Shown in pieces: positions 42,092 through 50,341 of a DNA stretch of 64,000 bases (position 1 is the first letter of the stretch; every line of letters starts with the position of its first letter). Origin of the DNA: JBFELU01 sp041572755 (lineage in GTDB: Bacteria > Actinomycetota > Acidimicrobiia > Spongiisociales > UBA11373); contig JBFFRY010000010.1 of the NCBI GenBank assembly GCA_041572755.1, positions 1-64,000 of the forward strand. Direction: 5' to 3'. Made by a program: the position numbers and the translations under genes. The notes under the pieces are model-generated. The model was not told the origin of the DNA. It ran no database searches and saw only the letters and a list, made by a program, of their open reading frames with translations.

Positions 42092-44884
42092 GTGACCTCT
42101 GATTCTGCCGAACGCCCCGCGCCCGCACCTGCAGTGGCGGCCGTCGTCATCGCCGACGATGCGACGAAGCTCGACGCGTGCCTGGCCGCCGTCGAGCGGC
42201 AAGTGTACGCCCCGGCGCTGATCTTCGTCGTGGGTGGAGACGATGACGTGCGGCGAATCGCCGGGGAGCGCGAGGCCGTGTGGCGTCGCGACGTCCGGAC
42301 CTTGGCCGCCGATCTCGACCCGACGATCACCTATGTGTGGTTTGTTCGCGGTGGCGCCCGTCCCCGCGTCGATGCCCTGAGGGCCCTGATCACGGACGGC
42401 ATGCGGGTCGACGCTTCGGTCGCCGGATCGAAGATCCTCGACGCGGAGCGGCCCGAGGTCCTGGTTTCGGTGGGGTACGCCACCGATGTGTTCGACGCTC
42501 CCTACTCGGGACTCCAGGAGGACGAGGTCGATCAGGAGCAATACGACGTCGTGCGCGACGTCTCGTCGGTTGCCGGGATCTCGATGCTGGTCCGCCGGGA
42601 CCTGTTCTCCGGTCTGCGGGGCGTCGACCCGATCATGGCTCCCACCGCCGCCGCCATCGACTTCTGCCAGCGGGCCCGGCTGCGCGGGGGGCGCATCGTG
42701 GTGGTCCCCTCGTCCGAGGTTCTCTACGAGGCGCCCGATCGAGCCCCCGACTGGAGGGAGCGCGCCGGGGAGATCCGGGCGATGCTGAAGGTGTACAGCC
42801 CGGTCACGCTGCTCTGGGCGATACCTCTCGCCTTTGTGGTCGGTTTGGTGGAGAGCGCCGTGGCTCCTTTCCTGGGGCGGTGGCCGATCTTCGGGTTCCT
42901 GGCGGCCTGGGGCTGGAACCTGGCGCGTTTCCCTTCGGCCCTGAGGAGCCGCTTCGAGGCCCGACACGGCCGGACCGTCGGGGACGAGGAACTGTTCCGC
43001 TATCAGGTCGGGGGCTCGGCTCGGCTCCGCAGCCTCTACGACGATGCGCTCGAGACGATCCGGAGTCGCTTCCCGGAGGGGATCCTCTCCGGGTTCGGCG
43101 ACGCTCTCGAGGCGAGCCAGGAGCGGGTGCGCCGGCCTTCCTTCCTCGTCGGCGCCGGGGCCGTCATCTTTGCGTTCACCGCCACCCGGGTCGTCTGGGG
43201 GGAACGGCTGCCGGTGGCGGGATTCTCTCTGCCGGCCCCCAACTCGGCGCTGGATGCCTTGAGTGCCTACGCCGGTGGATGGAATCCGGCCGGTTTCGGG
43301 TCACCCGAGGTCTTGCATCCGAGTGTCGGGGCCACCGCTGTGGTCCAGCTGGCAGCCTTCGGACGCAGCGGCCTGGCCGTGGCGCTGTTGACGCTCGGGG
43401 CCTTTCTGGCGGGTGTGTTCGGCACGGCCCGAATGTTGCACCGGTGGGGTATCGGCTCGGTCGGCGGGTACCTGGCCGGAGTGGTGTTGATGGGGGGGCC
43501 GGCCACCCACGCCGTCGCCGAGGCCGGGAACTGGGCTCCGCTGGTCGGCCTGGCGGCGGTGCCCTGGGCGATCTCGGCGGCCCTCGCTCCCTGGCCGGCA
43601 CACTGGATCGATCGGATAGTTCGGGTGGCATCGGTGATCCTGCCCACCGGCATCGTGGCGTTGTTCGCTCCCCAGGCGCTGCTGCTGCCGGCGGCGGTGG
43701 CCGCCGTGTGGGCGGTGGCCGGGCACGGGGACGACCGGGTGGCGCCTCTGATGCTCACTTTGGGCGGTGCCCTCGGCTCTCTGCCGCTTCTCATGCCCTG
43801 GATCCTCTACGTCGATCTCGGCGATTACCTGGGTCACGGTGCCGCGGCGTTCTGGGCACCTTCCTGGCCGGTGGTAGGAGCCGCCGCACTGGCCTTGATG
43901 GGGGCGCTGGTCGCCGGCGATCGGGCTACCGCCTCGGTGGCCGGCTGGGGCGCCATCATCGTCGGGATCGGTGCGGTGGTGGCCCGGAGTGGGGACATCG
44001 GCTCGGGGCGGGAGGTCGAGACGGCCGGGCTCATGGCGGTCGCCCTCGGTCTGGCGGTGATCGCCGGTTCCGCCGTGGAGGTGGGGTTCCGGCGCGACCT
44101 TCTCGGTGGTGGGCGGCTGGCCTTGGGCTTGCTGGGTGTGGTGGCCGGCGTTGCCCTGGTGGCATCGACTGTGGCGGTGGCTACGCCGGGACGGGCCGGA
44201 CTCCCCGAGGACCGGCTCACCGGCACGTTCGACTTCGCCGCCGGCCCCGAGATCGAGGCGAGGGCCCGGGTGCTGGCGTTCGGTTCTGAGGAGTCCTTGC
44301 CGGGCACGTCCCGTGATCTGGAGGGCCTCGGCTATCGGGTGTTCCTGCCGCCGGTACCGAGCACGTGGGATGCCTATCTCAACGAGGCCCGCCTGGGGGA
44401 CGAGGCACTCCACGACTTCCTGCTCCAGATGCTGGATGGAGACGTGCGGCGAGCCGGGGAGGCGCTGTCTTCCTTCGGTATCGGGTGGGTGGCCTTCCTG
44501 GAGCCGAGCCCTCTCTCCGACCTGTTCGAAGCACAGCTCGACATGGTCGGGCTGCGCTCCTTCGACCTCCCGGTGTTCCGCAACGAGGTGGCTGCTGCTC
44601 CCGCCGTTGCTGATGACGGGAGCCGATGGGTTCGCTCCGGCACCGGCTACCGGGCCCCCGAGGGCTCCGCGGCGGGGTGGGTGAGGGTCGCCGAGAACGC
44701 CGACTATCGCTGGGGCCCGGGGGAGTGGGCTCAGGATGACTGGGCCAATGTGATCGCCGAGCCCCAGGCCGAGGTCGCCTTTGCCGCCCACGGCCCGCGC
44801 CGCCTCGCGGCGATGGGTTCCGCCGGCTGGCTGATCGTCATCTTGGGGACCACGCTCGCCGGACGGTGGAGGCGACGGAGATGA
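42092..44884 (+). CDS. large GT2-type membrane glycosyltransferase-like protein
   Basis: 930 residues. Residues 1 to about 230 are a GT-A/GT2-like domain (AAVVIADDATKLDACLAAVE, ITYVWFVRGGARPRVDALRA, GISMLVRRDLFSGLRG). After that come some 13-14 membrane helices (from about 240 and from about 350 to 700) and an extracytoplasmic C-terminal domain with a final helix. This architecture, followed by DUF5719, is a conserved actinobacterial pair next to cofD. Probably envelope glycan assembly; donor and acceptor unknown. The canonical DxD is not obvious, so activity is unproven. Confidence 0.8.
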   Translation: MTSDSAERPAPAPAVAAVVIADDATKLDACLAAVERQVYAPALIFVVGGDDDVRRIAGEREAVWRRDVRTLAADLDPTITYVWFVRGGARPRVDALRALITDGMRVDASVAGSKILDAERPEVLVSVGYATDVFDAPYSGLQEDEVDQEQYDVVRDVSSVAGISMLVRRDLFSGLRGVDPIMAPTAAAIDFCQRARLRGGRIVVVPSSEVLYEAPDRAPDWRERAGEIRAMLKVYSPVTLLWAIPLAFVVGLVESAVAPFLGRWPIFGFLAAWGWNLARFPSALRSRFEARHGRTVGDEELFRYQVGGSARLRSLYDDALETIRSRFPEGILSGFGDALEASQERVRRPSFLVGAGAVIFAFTATRVVWGERLPVAGFSLPAPNSALDALSAYAGGWNPAGFGSPEVLHPSVGATAVVQLAAFGRSGLAVALLTLGAFLAGVFGTARMLHRWGIGSVGGYLAGVVLMGGPATHAVAEAGNWAPLVGLAAVPWAISAALAPWPAHWIDRIVRVASVILPTGIVALFAPQALLLPAAVAAVWAVAGHGDDRVAPLMLTLGGALGSLPLLMPWILYVDLGDYLGHGAAAFWAPSWPVVGAAALALMGALVAGDRATASVAGWGAIIVGIGAVVARSGDIGSGREVETAGLMAVALGLAVIAGSAVEVGFRRDLLGGGRLALGLLGVVAGVALVASTVAVATPGRAGLPEDRLTGTFDFAAGPEIEARARVLAFGSEESLPGTSRDLEGLGYRVFLPPVPSTWDAYLNEARLGDEALHDFLLQMLDGDVRRAGEALSSFGIGWVAFLEPSPLSDLFEAQLDMVGLRSFDLPVFRNEVAAAPAVADDGSRWVRSGTGYRAPEGSAAGWVRVAENADYRWGPGEWAQDDWANVIAEPQAEVAFAAHGPRRLAAMGSAGWLIVILGTTLAGRWRRRR

Positions 44885-46212
44885 AGCGACTCATCGTGCT
44901 GGCGGTTGCCGGGCTGATCATTGCCGGGGCGGCGCTGTTGCCCGAGCCGGCTCCGCCGCCCGATCCTTTGGCCGGCCTGGTCATCGACCGGCCGGGTCTC
45001 GAGTCACCACTCGATGCCTCCATCTGGTATTGCCCCTGGGCTCAGGCGAACGCCAGCCGAGACTCGATCCTGGCGGTGGTGTCGATGGATTCCGCCACGG
45101 CATTCCTGACCCTGCCGGTGGCGATTCCGGGTGAGGACCCGGATCAGGCCACGCTGCAGACCCTGGGACCGGGGGCGGCGGCGGTGGCGCTGTCCGAGAT
45201 CGCCCAGCGGGGCGACTCGCCCGGCTTCTTCGAGTTCGATGCCGGCCCGGCGGCCGCCTCGGTCACGGTGACCGGAGAGGAGCTGCTGGCGGCGGACGCC
45301 TGCATCGCTTCCGGTCCGGACGTGTGGTATTTCGCCGGCGGATCGACGATGGCCGGCGAGACGCTCAAGTTGCGACTGTTCAACCCCTTCCCCGAGACCG
45401 CCAAGATCTCGGTGGGCGCCGTGAGCGAGATCGGCACCGAGGCGATCGGCGAGTTGCGCAGTGTGTCGGTGAATCCCCGCTCGTGGCGCGACGTCACGTT
45501 CGAGGAGCTGCTTCGCCAGCGTCAGAACCTCGTGGTCACCGTCACCACCGACGAAGGCCTGATCGTGCCGGCGATGGCGATGACCAACGCCGACGGGGAA
45601 GCGTGGTGGCCGGGAACCGGGATCAGCCAGCGATGGGAGTTCCCGGTGGTGAGGTTCGGTGAGCTCGAGGATGCGGCGCTGGTGCTTTCCAATCCCGGCT
45701 TGACGGCCGCCAACGTGACCGTCGACGTGCTCACGCCGACCGGTCCCCGGCCGGCGGCCTTCACGCTGCAGATCGAGGCCGATTCCCCGGGCCGGGTTTC
45801 GTTCGCTGCGATCACGGACGAGGTGATCGGGGCGCGAGTGATCGCCGACGTGCCGGTGACGGCCGCCGTGTTCGCTTCCGGTCCTGCCGGGCTGGCCGTC
45901 ACCCCCGGTGTCCCCGCGCCGGCCAGGGTGTGGCTGCTCCCGGGGCTCCAGTCGATCGGGCTCCAGGAGGGTTCGCTGTGGCTGCTCAATGGGGGCGAGG
46001 AGGTGGCCTCGGTCACGATCACCGCGATCGGCTCCGAGGGCGTGGTCGCCGAGAATCTCATGATCGAGGCCGGCACCCAGCTGCAGGTCGCGGCGCTGCC
46101 CGACGCCATCGGCTACCTGGCGACGTCCAGCCAGCCCTTCAGTGCGGCGTGGAGCGTCATCGGCCCCGGCGGAGTCGCTTTCGCCTCCGGGTCGGCCGTC
46201 TCCGATGAGTGA
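44881..46212 (+). CDS. DUF5719 family exported protein
   Basis: 443 residues with an N-terminal membrane anchor or signal (LIVLAVAGLIIAGAALLPEP) and a beta-rich extracytoplasmic region beginning IWYCPWAQANA. Immunoglobulin-like strand patterns repeat (ALVLSNPGLTAANVTVDVLTPTG, LWLLNGGEEVASVTITAIG). DUF5719 proteins follow the large GT2 gene across Actinomycetota and probably act with it, by context only. GGAGG eight bases before the ATG, whose ATGA overlaps the GT2 stop. Confidence 0.82.
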   Translation: MKRLIVLAVAGLIIAGAALLPEPAPPPDPLAGLVIDRPGLESPLDASIWYCPWAQANASRDSILAVVSMDSATAFLTLPVAIPGEDPDQATLQTLGPGAAAVALSEIAQRGDSPGFFEFDAGPAAASVTVTGEELLAADACIASGPDVWYFAGGSTMAGETLKLRLFNPFPETAKISVGAVSEIGTEAIGELRSVSVNPRSWRDVTFEELLRQRQNLVVTVTTDEGLIVPAMAMTNADGEAWWPGTGISQRWEFPVVRFGELEDAALVLSNPGLTAANVTVDVLTPTGPRPAAFTLQIEADSPGRVSFAAITDEVIGARVIADVPVTAAVFASGPAGLAVTPGVPAPARVWLLPGLQSIGLQEGSLWLLNGGEEVASVTITAIGSEGVVAENLMIEAGTQLQVAALPDAIGYLATSSQPFSAAWSVIGPGGVAFASGSAVSDE

Positions 46213-46597
46213 GCCGGCGGTTCGGCTCTTCGTCGTCGGGGGCGTCACCGTGCTGGCGGCCCTCGTGGCCGGGTTCGCCCATCTCCGGGCTCGTAGGCGC
46301 CGGGTTCCCGAGATCGATGCGGAGGGTTTCGAGGGCAGGATCATCTTCTTCACCGAGCGGTCGTGTCCTTCGTGTGACACGGTCCGCGAGCTCCTGGCGC
46401 CGTTCGAGGTGGCGGAGTACCGCTACGAGGATGATCCCGAGCGCCTCTCCGGGGCCGGTGTCGACGCCGTCCCGGTGGTCGTGATCCGGGACGAAGCGGG
46501 CTTGGTGGTCGACCGGATCGCCGGGGTGCCGTCGATTCGCCGTCTGGCTGCAGGGATGCGGCGGGCCGGAATCACAAAATCGTCTTACCCGCGCTGA
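46205..46597 (+). CDS. membrane-anchored thioredoxin-like protein
   Basis: 130 residues: one N-terminal helix (LFVVGGVTVLAALVAGFAHL), then a small thioredoxin/glutaredoxin-like domain starting GRIIFFTERSCPSCDTVRELL with a CPSC redox pair (C54, C57) and the DAVPVVVIRDEAG cis-Pro-like strand. Topology suggests a cytoplasmic or periplasmic thiol redox role; the side is uncertain. The ATG lies inside the end of the DUF5719 gene (8-base overlap), which implies coupling. Confidence 0.75.
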   Translation: MSEPAVRLFVVGGVTVLAALVAGFAHLRARRRRVPEIDAEGFEGRIIFFTERSCPSCDTVRELLAPFEVAEYRYEDDPERLSGAGVDAVPVVVIRDEAGLVVDRIAGVPSIRRLAAGMRRAGITKSSYPR

Positions 46598-46608
46598 TGG
46601 CGCGTAAG
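46584..46608. other. imperfect hairpin at the end of the thioredoxin-like gene
   Basis: CTTAC-CC-GCGC-TGATG-GCGC-GTAAG forms a nine-pair stem with a two-base bulge, spanning the stop codon of the thioredoxin-like gene. It lacks a T-run, so it is either a weak terminator or a protein-binding site before DUF3499. Confidence 0.35.
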
Positions 46609-46612
46609 AATG

Positions 46613-46640
46613 ACGACCCTGGAATCACGACCCTGGAATC
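46613..46640 (+). repeat. two tandem 14-bp direct repeats upstream of DUF3499
   Basis: ACGACCCTGGAATC occurs twice in perfect tandem (46613-46626, 46627-46640), ending 24 bases before the DUF3499 ATG. It is intergenic, and the spacing is more than one helical turn. It could be a pair of regulator sites or a recent slippage duplication. Confidence 0.65.
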
Positions 46641-46664
46641 ACAGCGGTGTGGTTCGCCGCTAGC

Positions 46665-46901
46665 ATGACGGTTGTGATCGAGCGTTGTGCCCGCTGCGGA
46701 GCGCCTTCGGGGATTGTGATGTCGTTCGACTACGACGGCATGACCGTCTGGCTCGACGACATCACCGACCCGGTGCCGCCGGGTGCCGGCTATCCGCTGT
46801 GTGAGGTGCACGCCGAGCGGATGAGCCCCCCGGTGGGGTGGACGCTGGTCGATCGGCGAGCCCCGGTGCGGCCGCTGTTCGTGTCGCTCGAGGTGGCGTG
46901 A
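46665..46901 (+). CDS. DUF3499 family small zinc-binding-like protein
   Basis: 78 residues: C8-x2-C11 (ERCARCGAP) at the N-terminus, a short beta domain SFDYDGMTVWLDD, then YPLCEVHAERMSPPVGWTLVD with C46 and H49. This matches DUF3499, which lies between the cofD region and manB in Actinomycetota (Rv3258c position). A zinc site is inferred from the four ligands. Function unknown. A GTG three codons downstream (46674) could also start it. Confidence 0.8.
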   Translation: MTVVIERCARCGAPSGIVMSFDYDGMTVWLDDITDPVPPGAGYPLCEVHAERMSPPVGWTLVDRRAPVRPLFVSLEVA

Positions 46902-46919
46902 TCTTCCGGGGGGTTCCGG

Positions 46920-47216
46920 TTGTTGGATCGTGACGTCATCGATGCGGTGCGCTCCATGGACGAGCACGACCTGCGTCGGCTCCTGATGCTCGCCAAGGCC
47001 CGGCTGGAGGCGCAGGGCACGGAGTTCGGCGAGGCCGCCCCCCGGGTGCGGCTTCGCCGCCAGATGGTGCGGTGCGGCAAGGACGCCTGCACCCGCTGCC
47101 CCCACGGCCCCTACTGGTACGCCTATTGGCGGGAGGGTGGGAAGCGGCGCTCCCGCTACGTCGGGAAACTCGACGAGGAAACGATCAACCAGGGACCCGG
47201 ATCAACCGAAGGGTGA
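46920..47216 (+). CDS. DUF6788-like small protein
   Basis: 98 residues. The N-terminal half is helical (DVIDAVRSMDEHDLRRLLMLAKARLEAQ). The second half reads VRCGKDACTRCPHGPYWYAYWREGGKRRSRYVGK, the CGK.xC.xC...GPYW...R.G...YVGK pattern of DUF6788 proteins, often found near mobile or recombination functions but of unknown role. The start is probably TTG at 46920 or 46923, after a GGGGGG stretch. Stop overlaps the palindrome at 47213. Confidence 0.72.
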   Translation: MLDRDVIDAVRSMDEHDLRRLLMLAKARLEAQGTEFGEAAPRVRLRRQMVRCGKDACTRCPHGPYWYAYWREGGKRRSRYVGKLDEETINQGPGSTEG

Positions 47217-47224
47217 CTAGTCAC
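47213..47224. promoter_or_regulatory. perfect 12-bp palindrome GTGACTAGTCAC, copy 1
   Basis: Perfect dyad overlapping the DUF6788 stop codon, 17 bases before the ATG of the small zinc-ribbon gene. An identical copy is at 55960. Likely a dimeric regulator site; the regulator is not known. Confidence 0.5.
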
Positions 47225-47241
47225 TTCTCAGGAGGAAGGTC

Positions 47242-47442
47242 ATGCCGAGGACACCCCGGCGGGGAACCGATATCACGTGCGCCAGCTGCAGCGCCGCCGA
47301 TGCCATCCAGATCGAGTTGACGCTCCCGGATGGCACCGACGTCTTCTTCAACTCCTGTCACCGGTGTGAGCACCGCTGGTGGCACGCCGACGGCGAGGTC
47401 CTCGATCTGACCGCGATCCTCGAGAAGTCGCGACGTACCTAA
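47242..47442 (+). CDS. 66-residue zinc-ribbon protein
   Basis: Small protein with C13-x2-C16 (DITCASCSAAD) and C39-x2-C42 (SCHRCEHRWW) flanking a short beta hairpin, a classic zinc ribbon. GGAGG seven bases before the ATG makes it a confident gene. The W-rich HRWWH after the second pair resembles transcription-factor-type ribbons. Function unknown. Its upstream region carries the GTGACTAGTCAC palindrome. Confidence 0.75.
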   Translation: MPRTPRRGTDITCASCSAADAIQIELTLPDGTDVFFNSCHRCEHRWWHADGEVLDLTAILEKSRRT

Positions 47443-47473
47443 TACCCTGCGCTCGCGGTAGCCTGCGGGCTCT

Positions 47474-49663
47474 GTGACCGCCATCACCGCCACCACCGGT
47501 CGGCGCCGCGAGTTCAGGCTCGTGGGCTGGGTCGTGCTCATTGGTGCGGCTGCCGTTGCCCTCTTGGTGATGCGTCCCGACCAGATCTTCCGGGCCAACA
47601 CCCCGACCGGGGGCGACATGGGGGCGCACGTCCTCATCCCGGCCTATCTGCGGGACACGTTGCTGGCCGACGGCCGGATCATGGGGTGGAGCAACGACTG
47701 GTATGCCGGGTTCCCGATCCTCTACTTCTACTTCCCTATCCCGGCACTGACCATCGTGCTGTTCGATCTGGTGCTCCCCTACGGAGTGGCCTTCAAGATC
47801 GTCACCGTCGCCGGGCTGGTGGGCCTTCCCTTCGCCTCCTACTACTTCGCACGGTCGATGGGCTTCGCCCGGCCGGTGTCGCTGGTCGGCGGTGTGGCCG
47901 GGGCCACCTTCGTGTTCATGGAGAGCCGGTTCCCCGATACCGGGCAGATCTACAGCATCTTCGGGGGCAACACCCTGTCCACGCTGGCGGGGGAGTACTC
48001 CTTCTCGTGGTCCTTTGCGCTCTCCCTCGTCTACCTGGGGATGGTGATCCGCAACACCCGCCAGGGCCGGGGGTTCACCGTGGGGGCCGGGGTGGTCCTG
48101 GCGCTGGCCGCCCTCAGCCACGTGATCACGACCCTGGTGGTCGTGGTCGCCTCCCTCCCGTTGTTGTTCCGGCGCAAGGGCACCGCGGCCGTCACCGGGG
48201 CCTGGGCGCTGGGGTTCGGGCTGGCCGCCTTCTGGGCGGTGCCGCTGCTGATGCGGGTCCAGGACTACACCACCGACATGGGGTGGAACCCGGTGCAGGG
48301 GCATTGGAAGGTCTTCCCGGGCGATCTGTGGCCGATGCTGCTGTTGGGGGCCGTGGGACTGCTGTGGGCCGCCGCCCGCAAGGCCACGATCGGGCCGGCC
48401 CTGGTGCTCATGGTCTTCCCGATCATCGGGTACTACGGCCTGGAGTACCTCGACTGGACCAAGCTCTACAACGCCCGGCTGTTGCCCTACTGGTACTACG
48501 TGATCTACCTGTTTGCCGGTATCGCAGTGGGTCTGGCAGTGGTGGCGATCGTGCGAAGGGGGCCCTCCCGAGGCCTGGCCGTCTGGCTGGCCACCGGGGT
48601 GGCCTCCGCCTTCTTCCTGGTGGTCGGGGGCGTCGGGGTCTCCAGGGCTCCGGCCTGGGCGAACTGGAACTACAGCGGCTACGAGGCCAAGGAGGGGTGG
48701 CAGGAGTACGAGGCCCTCATCGCCGAGATCGACCGCTTGCCGCCCGGCCGGGTCATGTGGGAGGCCTACAGCGAGTTCTACAACCGGTACGGGACGCCCA
48801 TGGCGCTCATGCTGACCGGCTATTGGAGCGAGGGCCACCCGTCCATGGAGGGCCTGCTGTTCGAGTCGTCGATCACGACGCCTTTCCACTTCCTGAATGC
48901 CGCCGAGGTGAGCGAGAACCCCTCGAATCCGATCGGTGGGCTTCGCTACCACCGGCTCGACTTCGAGCGGGCGGTACCCCATCTGATGCTCTACGACGTC
49001 GCCTACTACGTGGCGACGACCGATGCCGCCAACGAGAAGGCGGCCGAGGCGGGCCTCGAGGTGCTCGCCGAGGTCGACCCTTTCACCGTCTACGCCCTCC
49101 CCGAGGCGGATCTCGTCGAGGTGGGGTCCTGGGAGCCGGCGGTCTGGGGTGAGGATGGCGGCTTCGTCGACGCCGCCTTGGAGTGGTACGACGACATCGA
49201 GCTCCTGGATCGATGGTTGGTGGCCGAAGGGCCGGACGATTGGCGCCGGATCGATGAAGCCACAGACCCGGGTCGGCGCTCGGTGCGCATCGAGGGTGCG
49301 GTGGACGACGTGGTGCTGGAGGACCACCGCATCTCGTTCCGGACCACGGCGGTCGGTGCCCCCCACCTCGTGAAGGTGTCGCATTTCCCCAATTGGCAGG
49401 CCACCGGCGCCGAGGGCCCCTATCGGGCGGCTCCCTCATTGATGGTCGTCGTGCCGACGCAGGAAGAGGTGACGATCGAGTTCCGCAACACCGCCGCGGA
49501 GAACGGCGGCATGCTGCTCACCGTGATCACCCTCTTGGGCTTGGCCGCCTGGGGGGTGGTGCGGTGGCGGCGGCGCCAAACCGCGCTAGCGCTCCCGCCA
49601 CAGGTGGAGGCGGATGCGCAGCAGGCCGACGATGGTGCGGGGGACTCGTCGCAGGAGGCCTGA
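47474..49663 (+). CDS. PTPS-related-type polytopic membrane protein (GT-C-like)
   Basis: 729 residues with about ten membrane helices in the first 385 and one at the C-terminus (about 680-700). The N-terminal loop TPTGGDMGAHVLIPAYLRDTLL followed by WSNDWYAGFPILYFYFPIPALT is the signature of the 6-pyruvoyl-tetrahydropterin-synthase-related membrane family, a misnomer for GT-C-like proteins. The extracytoplasmic region at about 390-670 is soluble. Probably a lipid-linked sugar transferase for the envelope. Its last 78 bases are also coding on the other strand (GT2 gene at 49586). Confidence 0.78.
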   Translation: MTAITATTGRRREFRLVGWVVLIGAAAVALLVMRPDQIFRANTPTGGDMGAHVLIPAYLRDTLLADGRIMGWSNDWYAGFPILYFYFPIPALTIVLFDLVLPYGVAFKIVTVAGLVGLPFASYYFARSMGFARPVSLVGGVAGATFVFMESRFPDTGQIYSIFGGNTLSTLAGEYSFSWSFALSLVYLGMVIRNTRQGRGFTVGAGVVLALAALSHVITTLVVVVASLPLLFRRKGTAAVTGAWALGFGLAAFWAVPLLMRVQDYTTDMGWNPVQGHWKVFPGDLWPMLLLGAVGLLWAAARKATIGPALVLMVFPIIGYYGLEYLDWTKLYNARLLPYWYYVIYLFAGIAVGLAVVAIVRRGPSRGLAVWLATGVASAFFLVVGGVGVSRAPAWANWNYSGYEAKEGWQEYEALIAEIDRLPPGRVMWEAYSEFYNRYGTPMALMLTGYWSEGHPSMEGLLFESSITTPFHFLNAAEVSENPSNPIGGLRYHRLDFERAVPHLMLYDVAYYVATTDAANEKAAEAGLEVLAEVDPFTVYALPEADLVEVGSWEPAVWGEDGGFVDAALEWYDDIELLDRWLVAEGPDDWRRIDEATDPGRRSVRIEGAVDDVVLEDHRISFRTTAVGAPHLVKVSHFPNWQATGAEGPYRAAPSLMVVVPTQEEVTIEFRNTAAENGGMLLTVITLLGLAAWGVVRWRRRQTALALPPQVEADAQQADDGAGDSSQEA

Positions 49664-50284
49664 GCGGGCCGGCCGCTCCTCGATGACCGTGACCGGTAGT
49701 TCGATGATGCGGTAGCCATCGCGTTCCGCCCTGATCACGAGTTCGGTGTCGAACAGATCGAGGGTGGAGTTCACGAAGGGGACGACGCTCTCGATCACCG
49801 TGCGTCGGACGAGCTTCATGCCGTGGGTGTCGCTCACCCGGGAACCGAACAGCCAGCGCAGCAGGCGGTTGAAGACGAAGGTTCCAAGCCGGCGAAGGCT
49901 GCTGCGCCGGTCGTCGGAGGCCGGGTCCCTCTTGGATGCGAGCACGATGTCGGCCCGGTCGGCCGACGCCAGCCCGTCGGCGAGGAAGGCCCCGGAGAAG
50001 TAGTCGATGTCGAAGTTGGCCACCCACTCCGTGCTGGCGGCCCGGAAGCCGGCTCGCATGGCGGCGCCGTAGTTCGCCTCGGGGATCCGGATGACCTCGA
50101 TGCGGTCGTTGCGGGCGGCGAGATCGAGGGCGATCCCTGCGGTGCCGTCGACCGAACCGTTCTCGGCGAGTATCACGGTGGTCTCGGCGGGCACGTCGTC
50201 GAGCTCGGCGAGGAGGCGAGGCAAGGCATCGGCCAGGTAGGCGGCCTCGTTGTGGATGGGGACGACGATGCTGATGGTGGTCAC
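49586..50284 (-). CDS. GT2 glycosyltransferase (DPM1/GtrB-like)
   Basis: 232-residue GT-A enzyme: ISIVVPIHNEAAYLADALPRLL at the N-terminus, ILAENGSVDGT, NYGAAMRAGFRAA, ANFDIDYFSGAF (DxD site), KRDPASDDR, DTHGMKL, and a basic C-terminus RTIVGLLRIRLHLWRER. Resembles polyprenyl-phosphate mannose/glucose synthases, which would supply the lipid-linked sugar used by the neighbouring GT-C-like protein. No trans-membrane tail. GTG start; a TAGAAT box lies eight bases upstream. Its 3' end overlaps the preceding convergent gene by 78 bases. Confidence 0.87.
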   Translation of the reverse strand: MTTISIVVPIHNEAAYLADALPRLLAELDDVPAETTVILAENGSVDGTAGIALDLAARNDRIEVIRIPEANYGAAMRAGFRAASTEWVANFDIDYFSGAFLADGLASADRADIVLASKRDPASDDRRSSLRRLGTFVFNRLLRWLFGSRVSDTHGMKLVRRTVIESVVPFVNSTLDLFDTELVIRAERDGYRIIELPVTVIEERPARSGLLRRVPRTIVGLLRIRLHLWRER

Positions 50285-50292
50285 GGGGGGCG

Positions 50293-50298
50293 ATTCTA
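50293..50298 (-). promoter_or_regulatory. candidate -10 box (TAGAAT) of the GT2 gene
   Basis: TAGAAT on the reverse strand, eight bases before the GTG of the GT2 gene, fits a leaderless -10 element. The divergent manB gene has the same hexamer on the other strand. Confidence 0.4.
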
Positions 50299-50325
50299 TT
50301 GGCGGGGCGGCGACCCCGGGGCCCG

Positions 50326-50331
50326 TAGAAT
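50326..50331 (+). promoter_or_regulatory. candidate -10 box (TAGAAT) of manB
   Basis: TAGAAT ten bases before the manB ATG. The 57-base intergenic region thus holds two divergent identical -10-like hexamers. Confidence 0.4.
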
Positions 50332-50341
50332 GCGGCGTTGC

